Translations under genes and position numbers: made by a program | Origin: Toxoplasma gondii ME49 | Lineage: Eukaryota > Apicomplexa > Conoidasida > Eucoccidiorida > Sarcocystidae | Reading direction: 5' to 3' | Assembly (NCBI RefSeq): GCF_000006565.2 | Contig: NC_031480.1 | Location: forward strand, 4,003,529 to 4,067,528 | Length of the DNA: 64,000 nucleotides | Shown here: piece by piece, positions 24,601-41,800 of the stretch | Layout: each line of letters opens with the position of its first letter | Position numbering within the stretch: the first letter of the stretch is position 1 | The notes under the pieces: model-generated | The model's input: the letters and a program-made list of their open reading frames with translations, nothing else | The model's database searches: none | What the model was told of the DNA's origin: nothing

Positions 24601-26454
24601 TGTTGTTCCGTTGCTGCGGAGACTCTTGAAATCGTCTGCTCAAAAATCCTTGACTCCCTTTCTGGGAACGGCGTTGGCCGCGGCGTTTCGCCGAAGGATG
24701 TAGACAGAACAACCGCGACACCTAAAGGCGTGCTTTTTGACTTGTCGGCTGTGACATTTGTGATTGCCATCCTCCAACTGCTGAAGATAGTCGAAGGTCT
24801 ACGCATTACGGCATCAAATGATTACTATCCTTGCAAGCACCTGAGATATTTGAGACATTACGTACCGACAAGGGTGGTCCTTTTTACTACATGAACAGCA
24901 GATCTGTGGGCTGCGGTGAGTTCGGCTTTTCTCTTCATTATCCCTTCGCCGAGAAGCGTTGGAAATGTTGAGTACGAACTGTTTGTATCGATGTGAGACG
25001 TCAGAGACACACTAACACATCCGGAGACTCCCCGTGTCTTTGGCTGTCTAGCAGGCCAGGCTTTATGAAAGGAAGCGCTTTCCAGCCACAGTTTTTTTCC
25101 TGTGTGTGGCTGCAGTGCCAGCTGAAGAAAACCTCAGGCAAACGCCCGCCCTCGCGTTTATATTCCGACACCGTGTGTGTCGCCCTTTGTGGCGCGCAGG
25201 ACTTTGGGGAACCGATTCGCGACCGCTGAAACGAAGATTGTCTCCTTTTTGCACATCATTCAAACATCTCCTCTGTGGTTTCCTGCAACTGGAACTGTAG
25301 GGCTGCCAGGAATTCTTTTTCCAACGCTTGTCGACGAAAGCGTTTTCGGCGCCCGGTGTCCAGTTGCACGCGCGTTTCCACTGTACGTGCAATTCTGGAC
25401 TCGGATTTTTCTTCAACGAACCGGTCCCACCACTTTCGGCGAGAAGGTCTCGGTCGGTTCTTCTTTTTTCTGTCGAGGAAAGAGGGGTTGAAACAGCTGA
25501 ACCACTCAACGCAGGCGAAGAAAAATCGCCTTCAAAGACAGGATCGTTTTTCGAGCCGACACGTGCACTCGGGAAGGTCGATAACACGAGCGTTTTTAGT
25601 CTTTCTCCAGCGAGTAGCGGGACGGTTGTAAATGCGGCGGCACTCTATGTTTTTTGGAATTCCTTTTTATCGAAAGAAACCTCCGCTTTTGCAGACCCGA
25701 TCCCCTCTTTTGAACGGGCTTTCGCCTTCCTTTCGTGTACAGTGTACGCTTCCGACATCCTCCTGTCTCCGGTCTTCTTTTCTCCTTTTTTCCGCTACCC
25801 TTGAAAAGCCGTCCGCGTCGTTTTTTTTCCGACGCCGTCCTTCTCTCTCTGGACGTTTTGTGAGGTTTCGTTCGCGTTTCCCTTGCTTGTCCCCTTCGAT
25901 TATTCAACTTTCCGGTCTCTCCGGAGCACCATTCTCTAGACGAGACACCCCCCTGTCGTCTGTGTGGCGTGTGTCGGCACCACAACAGGTTCGCACTGTG
26001 TTGTTTTCCGCGTTTCTTCCCTCTGACACGCTCACTGGGAATGACTTCGGCTTTCTTCTTCTGGAACGCTTTTCAGAGATGAGGGCTAGGTTTCCTTTAA
26101 AGGTTTTCTCTGTAAAAAGAGAGACATGGAGGCTGCTCAGCTGCCCGGGGCACTGTCTCTTTTAGCGCAGGAGTCCCATGCACTCCTCGATTTGTGGTGT
26201 CTTTTGTGTCCGGTGAGACTCGCGCTCTTTTTGCTTTCCCTTTTTTGCGCAGAACCTTCGCCAACTCGTCCCTCGCTGTGTTTGGGCCCTTGTGTTCGTG
26301 AGTCTAACTTTTTTTAGGAGGCCTTCCTTCTCGTTCTAACGCCGCGTGTCGCCCGTACCGCTTCATTTTCTTTCTTTTGTCTCTCTTCTCCTGTCTCCTG
26401 TCCATCTCTCCCTTCTTCGCGACTGGAGCCTTTCAGTCTGTGACCTCTGCCAGC
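21692..26454. other. Long divergent intergenic region
   Basis: It separates the 5' ends of the aminotransferase (minus) and the transporter (plus), so both promoters should lie here. From about 22000 to 24900 it is AT-richer than the flanking genes and includes a CTT-rich run near 22640-22690 and two adjacent minus-strand frames at 23107-23717. From about 25000 to 26454 it becomes pyrimidine-rich with many TTTTC and CTTCT stretches, the usual look of a long 5' UTR here. No recognised gene is present. Confidence 0.55.
23107..23717 (-). other. Two adjacent unexplained minus-strand frames, possible small gene or relic
   Basis: Two frames (23717-23445, 90 codons; 23400-23107, 97 codons) follow each other on the minus strand. 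Their amino-acid make-up is balanced, with aromatic residues, Asp/Asn and few Ser/Arg runs, unlike the usual shadow frames here. I see no known domain. No clear splice pair joining them was found. This could be a small gene, a gene remnant, or chance in a lower-GC stretch. Confidence 0.25.
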
Positions 26455-29418
26455 ATGGGGTGCGAGCCTGACTGCCCTGCAGTCTCTGGACTCGCTTCTG
26501 TGCCCCCCGTCTCGCCAACTGTCGTTTCGTCTCCTCTCGCCAATGCAGAGAGATCGCCTGGGCCGGTCGCTTTTTCAGGCTGTGCACCGAGCGCGCCGCC
26601 GACGATGGAGGCCGCCGCGCGCAGCGAGGACCCCGTCGGTTCCACTCTCTCGCAGGGCGACCGCGGAGACACGTCGCCTGCTTCGCTGTCCCCCCGTTTT
26701 CTCGCCGCGCGCGGCAAAGGCGGCAAGAGCTCGAGCTTCGTCGAGGAGGCGCCTCCTGCTTCCGCGGCTCGCGCCGTCGTCCTAGGGTGTTTCTGGGGCT
26801 GTCTCCGGAAGGTCTTCTCGCGTACTCGGTGGCATTACCTCTTCTTCATCTCGCTCTACTCGGTGCTGATCGGCCCGCTGTACCTGAACTGGGCGCCCCT
26901 ACGCCAAGTGCTCTTCCGCAGCGGCGCATACAGCTGGGAGTGCGACGCGGCCGAGACCGACCCGACGTCTCTGGTGTACGTCCACCCGCAGCACGACACC
27001 TGCGTCCAGCAGCGGCTGCGCGTCGGTCACTTGTTCACGGTGTGTGCGGCGGCGGACTACGGCTTCTCCTTCTTCGGAGGCCTGGTGATGGATGTGCTTG
27101 GCCCGAAGGTCGCCTCGCTCCTCGGCTCCTCCCTCATGCTCTCAGGTTGGCTGTTGATTGCTGTCTCCACGGAGGCAGTTCAAGTGCTCGTCCCCGGCTT
27201 CGTCCTCTTCGGTCTCGGGATCGACATGGCCTTCTACGGCACACTGTCTGTCGCCGCGCTCTTTCCTGGCCACGAGAACGCAGTCATGGCTGTGGTTGTG
27301 GCGATGCGAGCCCTGTCCTACATGACCCCGGTGGTCCTCGACAGCCTCGTCGACTCGTTTCCCCACCTCGCGGTCATGCTCGGCTTCGGCTTGCTGGGTC
27401 TCCTCCCCGCTGTCCTCATCGCACTCGTCTACGCGCCCTGGAAACCTTTTCCAAAGGCTTCCAAAGTCCCCGCCGCTCCACACGGAGACACGCCCTTCGG
27501 AGACTCCCCACACAGAGACGCGTCTCTGTCCGCCTTGGGCAGGTCCTCCTCCGACCTCGCGAGTTTCTCCATTCGCCGCAGCTCCGCGGGGGTCTGCTGC
27601 GCGTCCTGCGGGCGGCCGCTGGCGCCGGAGACCGAGTCTCTGCCACCAGAGAGACTTCACGAGGAAGAGAGTTTCTCAGCCGCGAACCGCGTCTGCGCCA
27701 CGGAGACTGGCTCGGTGGGGTCTCCCTACATCGGGGCGCGTCGGGGACTCAGCGGACACTCTGCAGGCCAGTTGGCCCTGCGGTGTCGGGCATGCAGGGG
27801 CAGTGAGGGATTCCCGGAGGGCGGCTTGGTCGGAGAGCTCTCTGCAGACTTGAGCGACGAACAGAGACTCCTCGAGCAGCATCTGGGTCAGTTCGCAGGT
27901 CGCGGCGCGGCAGCAGAGGGCGCGCTCGCCGCCGCCGCCGTCGCCGTCCGGCTTATAAGCGGAGAGTCCTCGCTCGTGGGGCCGCCAGCGGTGCTCGGAG
28001 AAAGCCGCGAAGACCGCGAGGAGCGCGGGAGATCTTTGAGAGAACGGGTGGAAGACGAAGAACGGCGAACAAGTGCAGAAGTGCCGAGGAAAATCTCCAT
28101 TCGGGAGCTGGCAGGCAGAGGCGACGGCGGTGGGGGCCTCGAGGATAAGGCAGCGGCGGTGCGCGAGAGTGGAGACGAGAACGGAACGAAAGACTCGACG
28201 ACGCGATTCCTCGAGGCTGCCGAGCACGCTGGATCGAGAGGTGAAGGATGTGGCGGGGTCGGCAGGAAGGATTCGAGACTGAATGTCGGGTATGCCGGGG
28301 AGAAGGTTTCTGGTGGCGAGGCAGGTGCAGAGAAAGAGAAAGACGCAGGCAAATCGGGGGTCTCTCTGAGTCTTGCAAGTGCTCCGAGAAGGATGAGCGC
28401 GAACAGCAGCGCGTTTTCCACTCGCCAGGCACCCGCGGGTCTGAGGTGTACAGACAGCCGAGAAGAGCGGCTCGGAAGCGGAGCACTTGTGTACAGCCGT
28501 CGTCCGTCTTCTGCGCTCTCTTCTTACTCGATGGCGTCCGCGACTTCGGTTGAAAGGGCTCCGAGTCTGCGGCATTATCCACGCACCTGTCGAGGGCGGC
28601 TCGGCTTTCTCCGAGACACGCTGAAGACTCATCCGTACGTGGTGGACAGCGGGGCGTTCGTGCGAGACTTCATTTGCTCGCCAATGTACCTCCCAGTTGT
28701 CCCGTACTTTACAATTTCGCTGATCAGGGCCGTGTACTTCAACGACGCGTCCGAGGACCTGGTGCCCCACACGCTGCGTTTCCTGCACATCGTCCTGGGC
28801 TTTGTGTTTGTCGCGCCGCCGTTTGCCGGACTCGTTGCGGACTCCTGCGGCATCATCGTTTGCATGTTGTTGATCAACACCTGTGGGACGCTGGTGATCG
28901 TCGCGGCGTTCGTCGCGTACCAAGCCGAAGTCCTTTTCTTCGAGTACCTCGCCTCCTTCATGTTCATGTTGAACATGGCGCTGATGACGAATCAGGTGTA
29001 CTTCTACGTCGCTGACACATTTCCTCAGTGCCATCTGGGCAAGCTTTGCGGCTTCGCATGCACAGTCGGCGGCGTGATCTCGCTCTGCGTGACTGCGATG
29101 TTCGAGTTCTCCGTCAAGCACGAGGGCGGCTTCACGATCATGCTCAGTCTGCTGTGCGCCCTGTCGGTGGTCACCTACCTCCTCATCTGGATGCTGCAGG
29201 CGACGGGTGCGAGGACGCGCAGAAGAAAGACTTCCCTCGCCGGACACCCCCAGGGTGACAGCGAAGAGACCGACCACAGACCCGGCACAGCGGCAGGGCC
29301 GCGGACGGAGTCTCCCACAGAGTCGCCGATGGCGGGGACGCAGGCGCCGCTCTCGAGAGACTCCCAGCCGATCAAGAGCCTCTCTGCAACCTACGGCCTG
29401 GCGTCCGATTCCGTCTGA
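26455..29418 (+). CDS. Major-facilitator-superfamily transporter with large central loop, single exon
   Basis: The protein has 987 residues. I chose ATG 26455 because the preceding in-frame stretch from 26377 is T/C-rich leader. Residues 1-115 are Ser/Ala/Pro-rich and probably cytosolic. Membrane helices begin near residue 120 with Tyr-Leu-Phe-Phe-Ile-Ser-Leu. A first half of about six helices includes a loop-2 signature Gly-Gly-Leu-Val-Met-Asp-Val-Leu-Gly-Pro-Lys near residue 210, a recognised MFS motif. A hydrophilic loop of about 400 residues (about 328-728), rich in Ser, Glu, Gly and Arg, separates the halves. About six more helices occupy residues 740-930, and a polar tail ends the protein. 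The sequence style resembles the apicomplexan ApiAT/NPT1-like amino-acid transporters, but I cannot assign the subfamily or substrate. It converges with ARP1. Confidence 0.9.
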   Translation: MGCEPDCPAVSGLASVPPVSPTVVSSPLANAERSPGPVAFSGCAPSAPPTMEAAARSEDPVGSTLSQGDRGDTSPASLSPRFLAARGKGGKSSSFVEEAPPASAARAVVLGCFWGCLRKVFSRTRWHYLFFISLYSVLIGPLYLNWAPLRQVLFRSGAYSWECDAAETDPTSLVYVHPQHDTCVQQRLRVGHLFTVCAAADYGFSFFGGLVMDVLGPKVASLLGSSLMLSGWLLIAVSTEAVQVLVPGFVLFGLGIDMAFYGTLSVAALFPGHENAVMAVVVAMRALSYMTPVVLDSLVDSFPHLAVMLGFGLLGLLPAVLIALVYAPWKPFPKASKVPAAPHGDTPFGDSPHRDASLSALGRSSSDLASFSIRRSSAGVCCASCGRPLAPETESLPPERLHEEESFSAANRVCATETGSVGSPYIGARRGLSGHSAGQLALRCRACRGSEGFPEGGLVGELSADLSDEQRLLEQHLGQFAGRGAAAEGALAAAAVAVRLISGESSLVGPPAVLGESREDREERGRSLRERVEDEERRTSAEVPRKISIRELAGRGDGGGGLEDKAAAVRESGDENGTKDSTTRFLEAAEHAGSRGEGCGGVGRKDSRLNVGYAGEKVSGGEAGAEKEKDAGKSGVSLSLASAPRRMSANSSAFSTRQAPAGLRCTDSREERLGSGALVYSRRPSSALSSYSMASATSVERAPSLRHYPRTCRGRLGFLRDTLKTHPYVVDSGAFVRDFICSPMYLPVVPYFTISLIRAVYFNDASEDLVPHTLRFLHIVLGFVFVAPPFAGLVADSCGIIVCMLLINTCGTLVIVAAFVAYQAEVLFFEYLASFMFMLNMALMTNQVYFYVADTFPQCHLGKLCGFACTVGGVISLCVTAMFEFSVKHEGGFTIMLSLLCALSVVTYLLIWMLQATGARTRRRKTSLAGHPQGDSEETDHRPGTAAGPRTESPTESPMAGTQAPLSRDSQPIKSLSATYGLASDSV

Positions 29419-30966
29419 GAAAAACGTTCTCCTCGGTCTCGGAGACGAACCGAAAAATGTGGTGAGGACAGAGCGCATGCTCGACTCAGTGTTGTTTAAC
29501 ATGAGGGATGTTGGGCGGGCGCTTGAGCAGTCGGAACTTTTTCGTAGCTCTCGTGTACTATTTGCATGCTCGGTCGAGAGCAGAAAACGCGCTGCCTGCA
29601 ACCCTGTCGCCACGGCGACCTGTACAGCCGCATGCAGCGACGAAAAAAACCGGAGAGTCTGAGAATATTTGACCAGCATATCAAAGTCCAACTCGTTTTT
29701 CGTGGATTCGAAGAGAGAGTGGACATCTGCGAGGTGTCGCAGCTCGCGGAAACAGAGAAAGCGACCTTCCCTCGCTCCGAACACGAATGTACATGCATGC
29801 AGTTCAGAGAGCAGCGCCCACAGCTAGAAGGGGGCGGTCTTCTGTGGCTCTTCCCTTTTCGTACGCGTTTCCGAAGACGCGTTCCACGCGCCCGAGGACA
29901 GTGATTCTTCCTGCACTCGCGCTTGCTTTGACGCTCCAGGCGCCGAGACTTGCTGGCGGTGCGTACACGTCGGCACAATCGACTGCCTTCGCAGTTTTGA
30001 ACACTGCAAGGCCCGCGAGTGTCTCTGCTTGAGGCCGCGTGAGAGATGGGAGAATACGCCGAACGCGAGGAACGTTTTGCGTTCCTGTTGTTGCGATCGG
30101 CGCGTCTCCTCTGCCGACCTGCGCGTATGCGCATCTCTGGAGAGAAACGCATCCTTCTCGCCGAAAAGGGACGCGCAGTGTCCATGTCTCTGTTTTCGAT
30201 GACGCTTCTCTACAGGACGAACCTGTTTTCCGCGTCTCTTGATCGTGCAGCGGCCGGGGTCTGCATCCCGTCTATAAAACGGCCGTCCAGCTTCGGTGCA
30301 GAGAGACTTGCGAAAAAAAGCTTTGTCTACCGATGTGGCGTTGAGGGAGCTCAAGCGAACCAAATGTGAGAGACAGTGTTCTAGAAAGCAGAGTGAGACT
30401 CGCCGAAACAGTACGTTTCCTTTTGTTGAACGCAAGACCCACCCCAGGTCTCCGGCGTGTATCTCTGGAGCTCAGAAGTGTACGTACATGTAACATGAGA
30501 TCCATTTACGTATTTATACGCATTTACTTGTGTCCGACTCGCGTAATGTTGTTTGCTCCATTTCTGTGAAGACTCCAGAGAGTTCGTTTCGCGCGCGGAA
30601 AAGTCGGTCTTGTTTTTGAGCTCTCGACTTCAAGAGCGAAGCGCGACAGAGAACACGAGCGAGCAAAAAGAGAAAACAACAATCAGGTGACACTCTGAAA
30701 CCCCGAGACGAAAAACAGATTCCCCTCTCTGCACTCCACCCAGCGTACACTTGAACCAACATGTGAATACGCATGCACTTGCTCGGAACGAGAGAAAAGG
30801 ATTGAAGGCACATCCTAGGCAAGAGAAGAAGAAGCGCGTCCTCTCCTAACAAAGACCTAATGAGAGTTCGAGCTCTCTTCAAGCGTTCCGACGCAGACCT
30901 GGTAGAACCGTCTGAACGTTGACGGAAATAACGGGCTGTGAAACTGTCTCTGGAATTCACAGAAAC
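29419..30966. other. Convergent intergenic region, 3' UTRs only
   Basis: This lies between the transporter stop and the ARP1 stop. No coding exon is supported. Two TGCATGC-like words occur near 29790. Confidence 0.55.
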
Positions 30967-36233
<5,267 letters not shown>

Positions 36234-38052
36234 CGTGGAGATTATAGGTTCAGGTGGCCGAGAAAACTAACAAGGAAAACCGGACGACAGCGGGGCTTCG
36301 GCGCAACTTGTGCTGCCGCGGACCGTGGCTCTGTGTCGGGCGCAGACGTCAGCAAGGCAGAGGAACAAGGCAGTCACACAGCGAGGCAGGAGACCTTGGT
36401 TCTTCCTTGCCTTCAGCAGAATGTTTTGACAATGGGTGAGAGGAGGCCTCGAAAAGAGCATGCCCAGCTCCTCTGGAAATAGGACGACAGTGCCGGTTGC
36501 TTTTTTAGCGAGAGATGCGGCAGAGCGCGAAAACGGGGCAAGGTGAGCTCAGACTGGCGACCTAAAAAGCGCACGCGTCTTCTTGGCGTTTCTGTGACTC
36601 GCAGCCGTGAGAGTTACCTTTGAGATGTGCGACTGAGAGGACTTAAGGGTACGTAGCAGGTAGTAGACAGCGGTCCCGAGGGTGCCGGAGGCATCCAGGG
36701 GTGAAGACTTAGAGAAGACGGCAAGGAACGCGGCATAAACGTGGCAAAACCATTGCCTGGAATCAGGAAAAACACGCGGCGAGACCGACGGAAAAGGCGT
36801 GGGCTCATAATCAAAAGATGCCAAAGATTCTTTTGCGCGAGACACCGACACTACTAGCGAGAGCTGAGAAAGGAGCAGGCGGCGGCAGCAGCCTGCCAAG
36901 ATGCGGTAGAATCCGAGGCAACCCGGTCGCCCCTATAGTGGAACTGTTTACACCGCAACGAGAAAAACGGAAACGAAAGGAAATACATAAAGGAAATTGA
37001 TTCGAGCACGTGGAGAATGCGGCGTTGGTGGATATGTGGCGGGCTGAGCCGCGAGCAGAAAAAGCGGAAGAAGGGCTGGAACGCTGGAGGCGAAAGAGAG
37101 GGAATCACGTTAAACCAGGGCGGAGTATTGGACGATTTCTTCTTTCAGTGTCCTGCAGGCAATCTAGTCGTACAAAGATGTTCCCTGTTTGAGGCACGAA
37201 CGGTTTCAGGCGGTTGCTGTGTGTCGAAACATTCCCAGGCAGCGCTACCGCCGAGGAGGACCAGCCACAGCGTGGACCCTTGCTCCCGCAAACGACTTTG
37301 ACAGTCTCAGCTCGCTTCGTTGAGAAGCAGCATGCAACCGATGGGAAATGAGAACTCTGGCGCATATTGACGCCTTGCGTCTATTGTGCATGTTCAATTG
37401 ACGATTTGGCCGTGAAACGGTTCGGTCCTCCGTGTTTTACTCACACAGGGTGCCTCTGTTGCGCGGGTCCGGTGTTGGCCAAAGTCAAGACGGAGCTTAA
37501 TGCAGACATGACCTGTTTCTCATACTGAGCGCTGAACGGGGCATTCAGGTGATGTATCACCCTCCTGGCCCTTCGCGAACCTCTCCACCATCTTCCTCTT
37601 CTTGAGCGCAATCCGTTTTCCACATCTGCCGGTTTCAGGGGATGTCCACGCGGACAATTGGCCCTCGGACTTCAATTGGCCAGTCAACCAGCTTGTCGAG
37701 CTGCGGTGTATGGACACATGAGAGTCTTGCTCGTCGCGACATCGTTGTACCTTGTCGGCTGCACTACTGGACATCCGAGTCCCTTTCCCCTCATCAGCCT
37801 TGTCTCCTTGTGTGTTGACCAGCAAGTTAGCGTTGCGGTTCTTGGTCACCTCAATCTTGCCCGAGGCCGTCTCTCATTGGTCGATCTTACCGGGATAACT
37901 TCATTCCGTCGACTAACGGTCCGACGCTACTTCGTTTACGGTTTGTCCGCACGCATTTCAACTCTGGATCGGCTCGTTTTCTGGTTCGGTGACCGCTCTG
38001 CTGGCTTCCAGGCCTTCCTTACACGCCGTTGCGGGGGTCACCTGATTTTTTA

Positions 38053-38059
38053 TGCATGC
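38053..38059. promoter_or_regulatory. TGCATGC word upstream of the RCC1 gene
   Basis: The palindrome TGCATGC is bound by ApiAP2 factors and is enriched in Toxoplasma promoters. This copy lies 834 bp upstream of the RCC1 start. The motif also occurs by chance elsewhere in the window, so function is uncertain. Confidence 0.3.
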
Positions 38060-38512
38060 TCCTGCTCCACGCGCCGTCCGCAGTCGGTGCCTTGCCATGC
38101 CCAAATGTTTTCTATACGTACCAGTGCGAACCGCGAGTGCGGTAGCCGCAGATCCTTCGGATCGCCTGTGCTTCACAGAGGGCAGGCGCGCTGATATGCG
38201 TGTCTTGTTCCTAGATTCCCAGGTTAGGGGCAGAAGCGGGCACTCTCATGCGTCCTATTAATCGACCCTCGGCACCATGCTCGTCTTTGACTCTTCCATG
38301 CTGGCACCTTTGCCCCAGGTGTATTCCGAAATAGCCCATTAACTCCCAGGGGTACGGCTGTTTCGTGCACCTCTGATGCAAAAAGTTGACGGTGGATTTG
38401 TCCTTCACAGAACTGTCATCAACGCCATCTTCACAACGGAGCTCTTATCCCCAAGATTCGGGTTTATCCTCGACCTTTCTTCGCCAGAACGCACTTACGA
38501 CATCTCTCCTTC

Positions 38513-38570
38513 CCCCCATTGTCTTTTGTTTCCCCCTGCTTCACCCCCCAACCCCCCCTCTTGGGTATGT
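38513..38570. other. C-rich tract (G-rich on the minus strand)
   Basis: Four or more C runs of 5-7 bases occur within 58 bp, about 320-380 bp before the RCC1 start codon. The minus strand could fold as a G-quadruplex. Confidence 0.45.
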
Positions 38571-38892
38571 TGAACGGGGTCTGTACCCAAGACGCCGTCA
38601 TGCCCGAGTGACAATGACGAGACTTCACTGCACCCGCGAGCAGAGCAGTGGCTTTTGTGGCTGTCTGTATCACGTCTTTTTTCGTCCTCGATGCTGCAGC
38701 CTCCTGCACGCGAGAACACCCTGTTCGGCGCGTTCTGACATGGCTGCCAGGACTTCGGTGGCGCCTGGTTAATACGCCTTCATCGTCTGTTCTTCCGCCG
38801 AGACTTTTTCGCGGCGGTCGGCCGCTGGTCGCCACTAAGCACTCTCCGCCACAGTCCCTGCGAGTCGCCCCAGCTGCCCTCCCTCATCGACA

Positions 38893-41800
38893 ATGGCTCT
38901 TCAGCCGTACGCACCCATCGGCGCAATGGCCGTGCAGAACTCCGCCGGGGTTCCTGATTTGTACGTGCCGAATCTTGCTGCGGAAGACCAAGAAGTGGCA
39001 GCGAACCGGATTGCTCGCTTCGGTCCCGCGAGTGTGAAACGCGTTGCACTTGGCCTGTACCACACCCTCGTGGTCGGCCTCAAAGGCGACCAGCCTCAAC
39101 TGTTTGGGTGGGGGAAGAACTACAGCAACGTCCTAGGCATGGGGGTGGAGATTCGCGAGCGGGTGTTTCCCGGCCTTGTGCCCTTCTTCAGCAAAATGGG
39201 AACCTTTGAGGTCAGCTGCGGGACAAATAACTCGGCAGTTCTGGTCAAGCGCGCGCAGCAGCCTGGCGGGAAGGTCTATACCTTCGGCCTGGGGAACCGA
39301 GGCCGGCTGGGGTATCCTAAAAACAAGGCTGACGGCGTTGCCGGCTACCAAGGCGATTTTTCGGGAGACGGCCAAGAAGATGGCCCGTCCTGGTTCACAC
39401 CTAAGCCATCGAGAGTCCGATTTCGTGACAAATGCAAGATTGCGCGAATCTCCTGTGGCGCCGACCACACACTGGCGCTGTCTGATGAAGGCGCCTTGTA
39501 CGCCTGGGGGGTTGGGTCGTACGGAAACCTTGGACAAGGCGACACCTCCGACTCGTACACGCCGGTCAGGGTCTATTTGGGCTCTGAGGCGGGGTCCGGG
39601 AAAAAGAAGGAAAATGTGGGGGTTGGAAAAGTCCGGGCAGACCCTGTTATCGTCACTTGCTGCTCAGCAGGCGCGAAACACAGCATGGCCTGCACAAGTG
39701 ACGGGACATTGTGGACGTGGGGGCATGGCGGTAAGCTCTCTGGAAGTAAACAGAACGAACGGATCGACACTGAGGCGAAAAATGAGTGAGGAGGACAGTT
39801 GATCAAGTTTCTTTCAGAACGAGAGGGTCGATGTCAAACTGGCTGTTGTGACGTCCGATCGAAGCTGGTGTGAAACGTTTTGCCCCATGCATGTCTTTTT
39901 CGTCTTCCTCATGGAAAACGCGTGACGTCCACATCAGAGCCGCTGGATCATGGAAGGCTTTCTTGGAAAAAAAAATGCAGTTTCCTTTTCTCTTCCAGTC
40001 AGTGCACTGTGTTCGGTACCCTTGCAGGACGCCTCGTGAGTAGACATCGTAGACACAGTCTTCCCGTGTGGCCCCTGAGGACCAGAGCTCGTCAACGCCT
40101 ATGCAACGACTGTACAGAGGCGCGTTAGATGACGGTATCGAGACCTCGTTTCTCTCGAGGGTTTCTCGACCTGTGGGCCAAGCCACTGCTGTCGAGCGAA
40201 CTGTGCCTTGAATTACTTCTCGAAGCTTTTCGTATGGAGTGGTCTCTGCTTGTCCGACGGGGTGTTTGTACAGGGAATGGGCGGCTTGGGCTCGGTCACA
40301 ATCGAGGCAGCCTCTCTCCAGCAGTTGTGGACTACATTCTGGATCGGGACATTGTCTTTGTGAACGCTGGAGATTCTCACAGTGCATGCATCGACCGGCA
40401 AGGCGTGCTGTACACGTGGGGCAGCGGCGGCTTTGGGCGCCTCGGCCACGGGGACCAAGGCGAAATCCCCGTCCCTCGGAAGGTTGAAGGGTTCGGAGGA
40501 GTGCCTGTGCTTCAGGTGAATCTCTAGAAGTGCACATTGTCGTGATGACCACGAACTACGCAATAGCACTTGGTTCGTGTGAAAGGTCGCTCCTGGCTTC
40601 GAAGTACTAAGAACTCCAGGACGTGTACTCGAGCGTTCTCGTTTCCACCTGAATCTACTACAGTTTTGGAGTCCCTCTAGATGAAATGCCACCACGCGTG
40701 TACAAGCCGCATAGGCACTACGATAGCCACTTCTTTGGTGGTTGTCTTTCTGATGCACAGCAAGCCTCGCTGTCCCATGGCATGTTGTCTTTTGTTTCAG
40801 CGTTCAGGTCCAACATGTCCTTCCTTTTCCTCTATCCATTATTTCCGTCATTTAACACTCCGCGTCCGATGTTCCGGAGCCAGCCTTCTCTCACGTTGTT
40901 CGCGACATGTCTCCTGTACTACCCCTCCCCCCTTCCCCCATCTTTTTTTCTCAGGTTGCATGCGGCACGTTCCACACCCTGGCGTTGACTCACAAAGGGA
41001 CAGTGTTTGCGTGGGGGGCGGGACTGGCCCTTGGGTTCGGCGAGGGCGAGGACGGAAGCGGAGGGATGGTGGCGGTGCCGAAGCACTTAAGCGACATCGA
41101 GGCAGCCGTGCTAAACATCGCGGCAGGGCCTTACCACTCCGCAGCCGTAACTGTCGGCGGCGACCTCCTCGTCTGGGGAGTCGGCGGCTCTTCCAGGCTC
41201 GGACACGGAGACCAACAGAACCAGGTTCGCACGGAGGACCGGCGATTAGTGGCAACGTCGAAAGTCGCGAAAAGTCTAGCGATGAGACGCAGTGACGTGT
41301 ATAGCCGTGGGATGTGGTGCCTCAAGTTGTGCGCAACAGATTTGAGAGACCAGGAAATGCTATTTTTCAAATGTCGCACCATATATATATATATATACGC
41401 GGAGGAAACTTGCAGACGCATCAACAAATAGATATAAGCTCTTATATGTACATGTATATTTGTGTGCATACACATACGTACTTGTGTAGATGCATACTGG
41501 CCACATCTGCATAAACACCCATAGATGTATGTACGGATATATATATATATATGTAATGCTTCTCGTGTCGTTCGCGTCGCTCGCCAGTGGAAACTCGCTT
41601 GTAGTTCTCGAGTACTTTTTGGTGAAATATGCAGAAGTTGTTTTGTGCAAAAGTGAATTCTGTGACTTACGAGATTCTACCACATTGGTGCGGCAGGAGC
41701 CCGAAAATCATTCTTCGCATTCTATGCTTGGCAACCCTGGGACAGTGCGTTTTTCTGGAGTTCTGTCGTTCGCGCCACCATCTTTTTCGCATCCATTTTC

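Larger units (their letters stand above)
36234..38892. other. Divergent intergenic region, shared promoter area of ARP1 and the RCC1 gene
   Basis: About 2.66 kb between the two start codons. Several frames of up to 178 codons occur (for example 37658-38194 plus and 37520-37849 minus) but none shows a domain or splice context. A TGCATGC word is at 38053 and a C-rich run at 38513-38570. Both 5' UTRs probably fall here. Confidence 0.55.

Noticed and set aside
22000..25000. Mitochondrial DNA insertion (NUMT) in the AT-richer island
   Set aside because: NUMTs are common in this lineage, but I could not recognise cob, cox1, cox3 or rRNA fragments by eye.
27676..29784. A 702-codon minus-strand frame opposite the transporter
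   Set aside because: It lies antisense to clear membrane helices, is Arg/His/Cys-rich and has no domain; it results from the codon bias of the plus-strand gene.
37658..38194. A 178-codon plus-strand frame with a hydrophobic start, between ARP1 and the RCC1 gene
   Set aside because: Composition resembles antisense of a Lys/Arg/Asp-rich frame on the other strand; neither has a domain or supporting splice sites.
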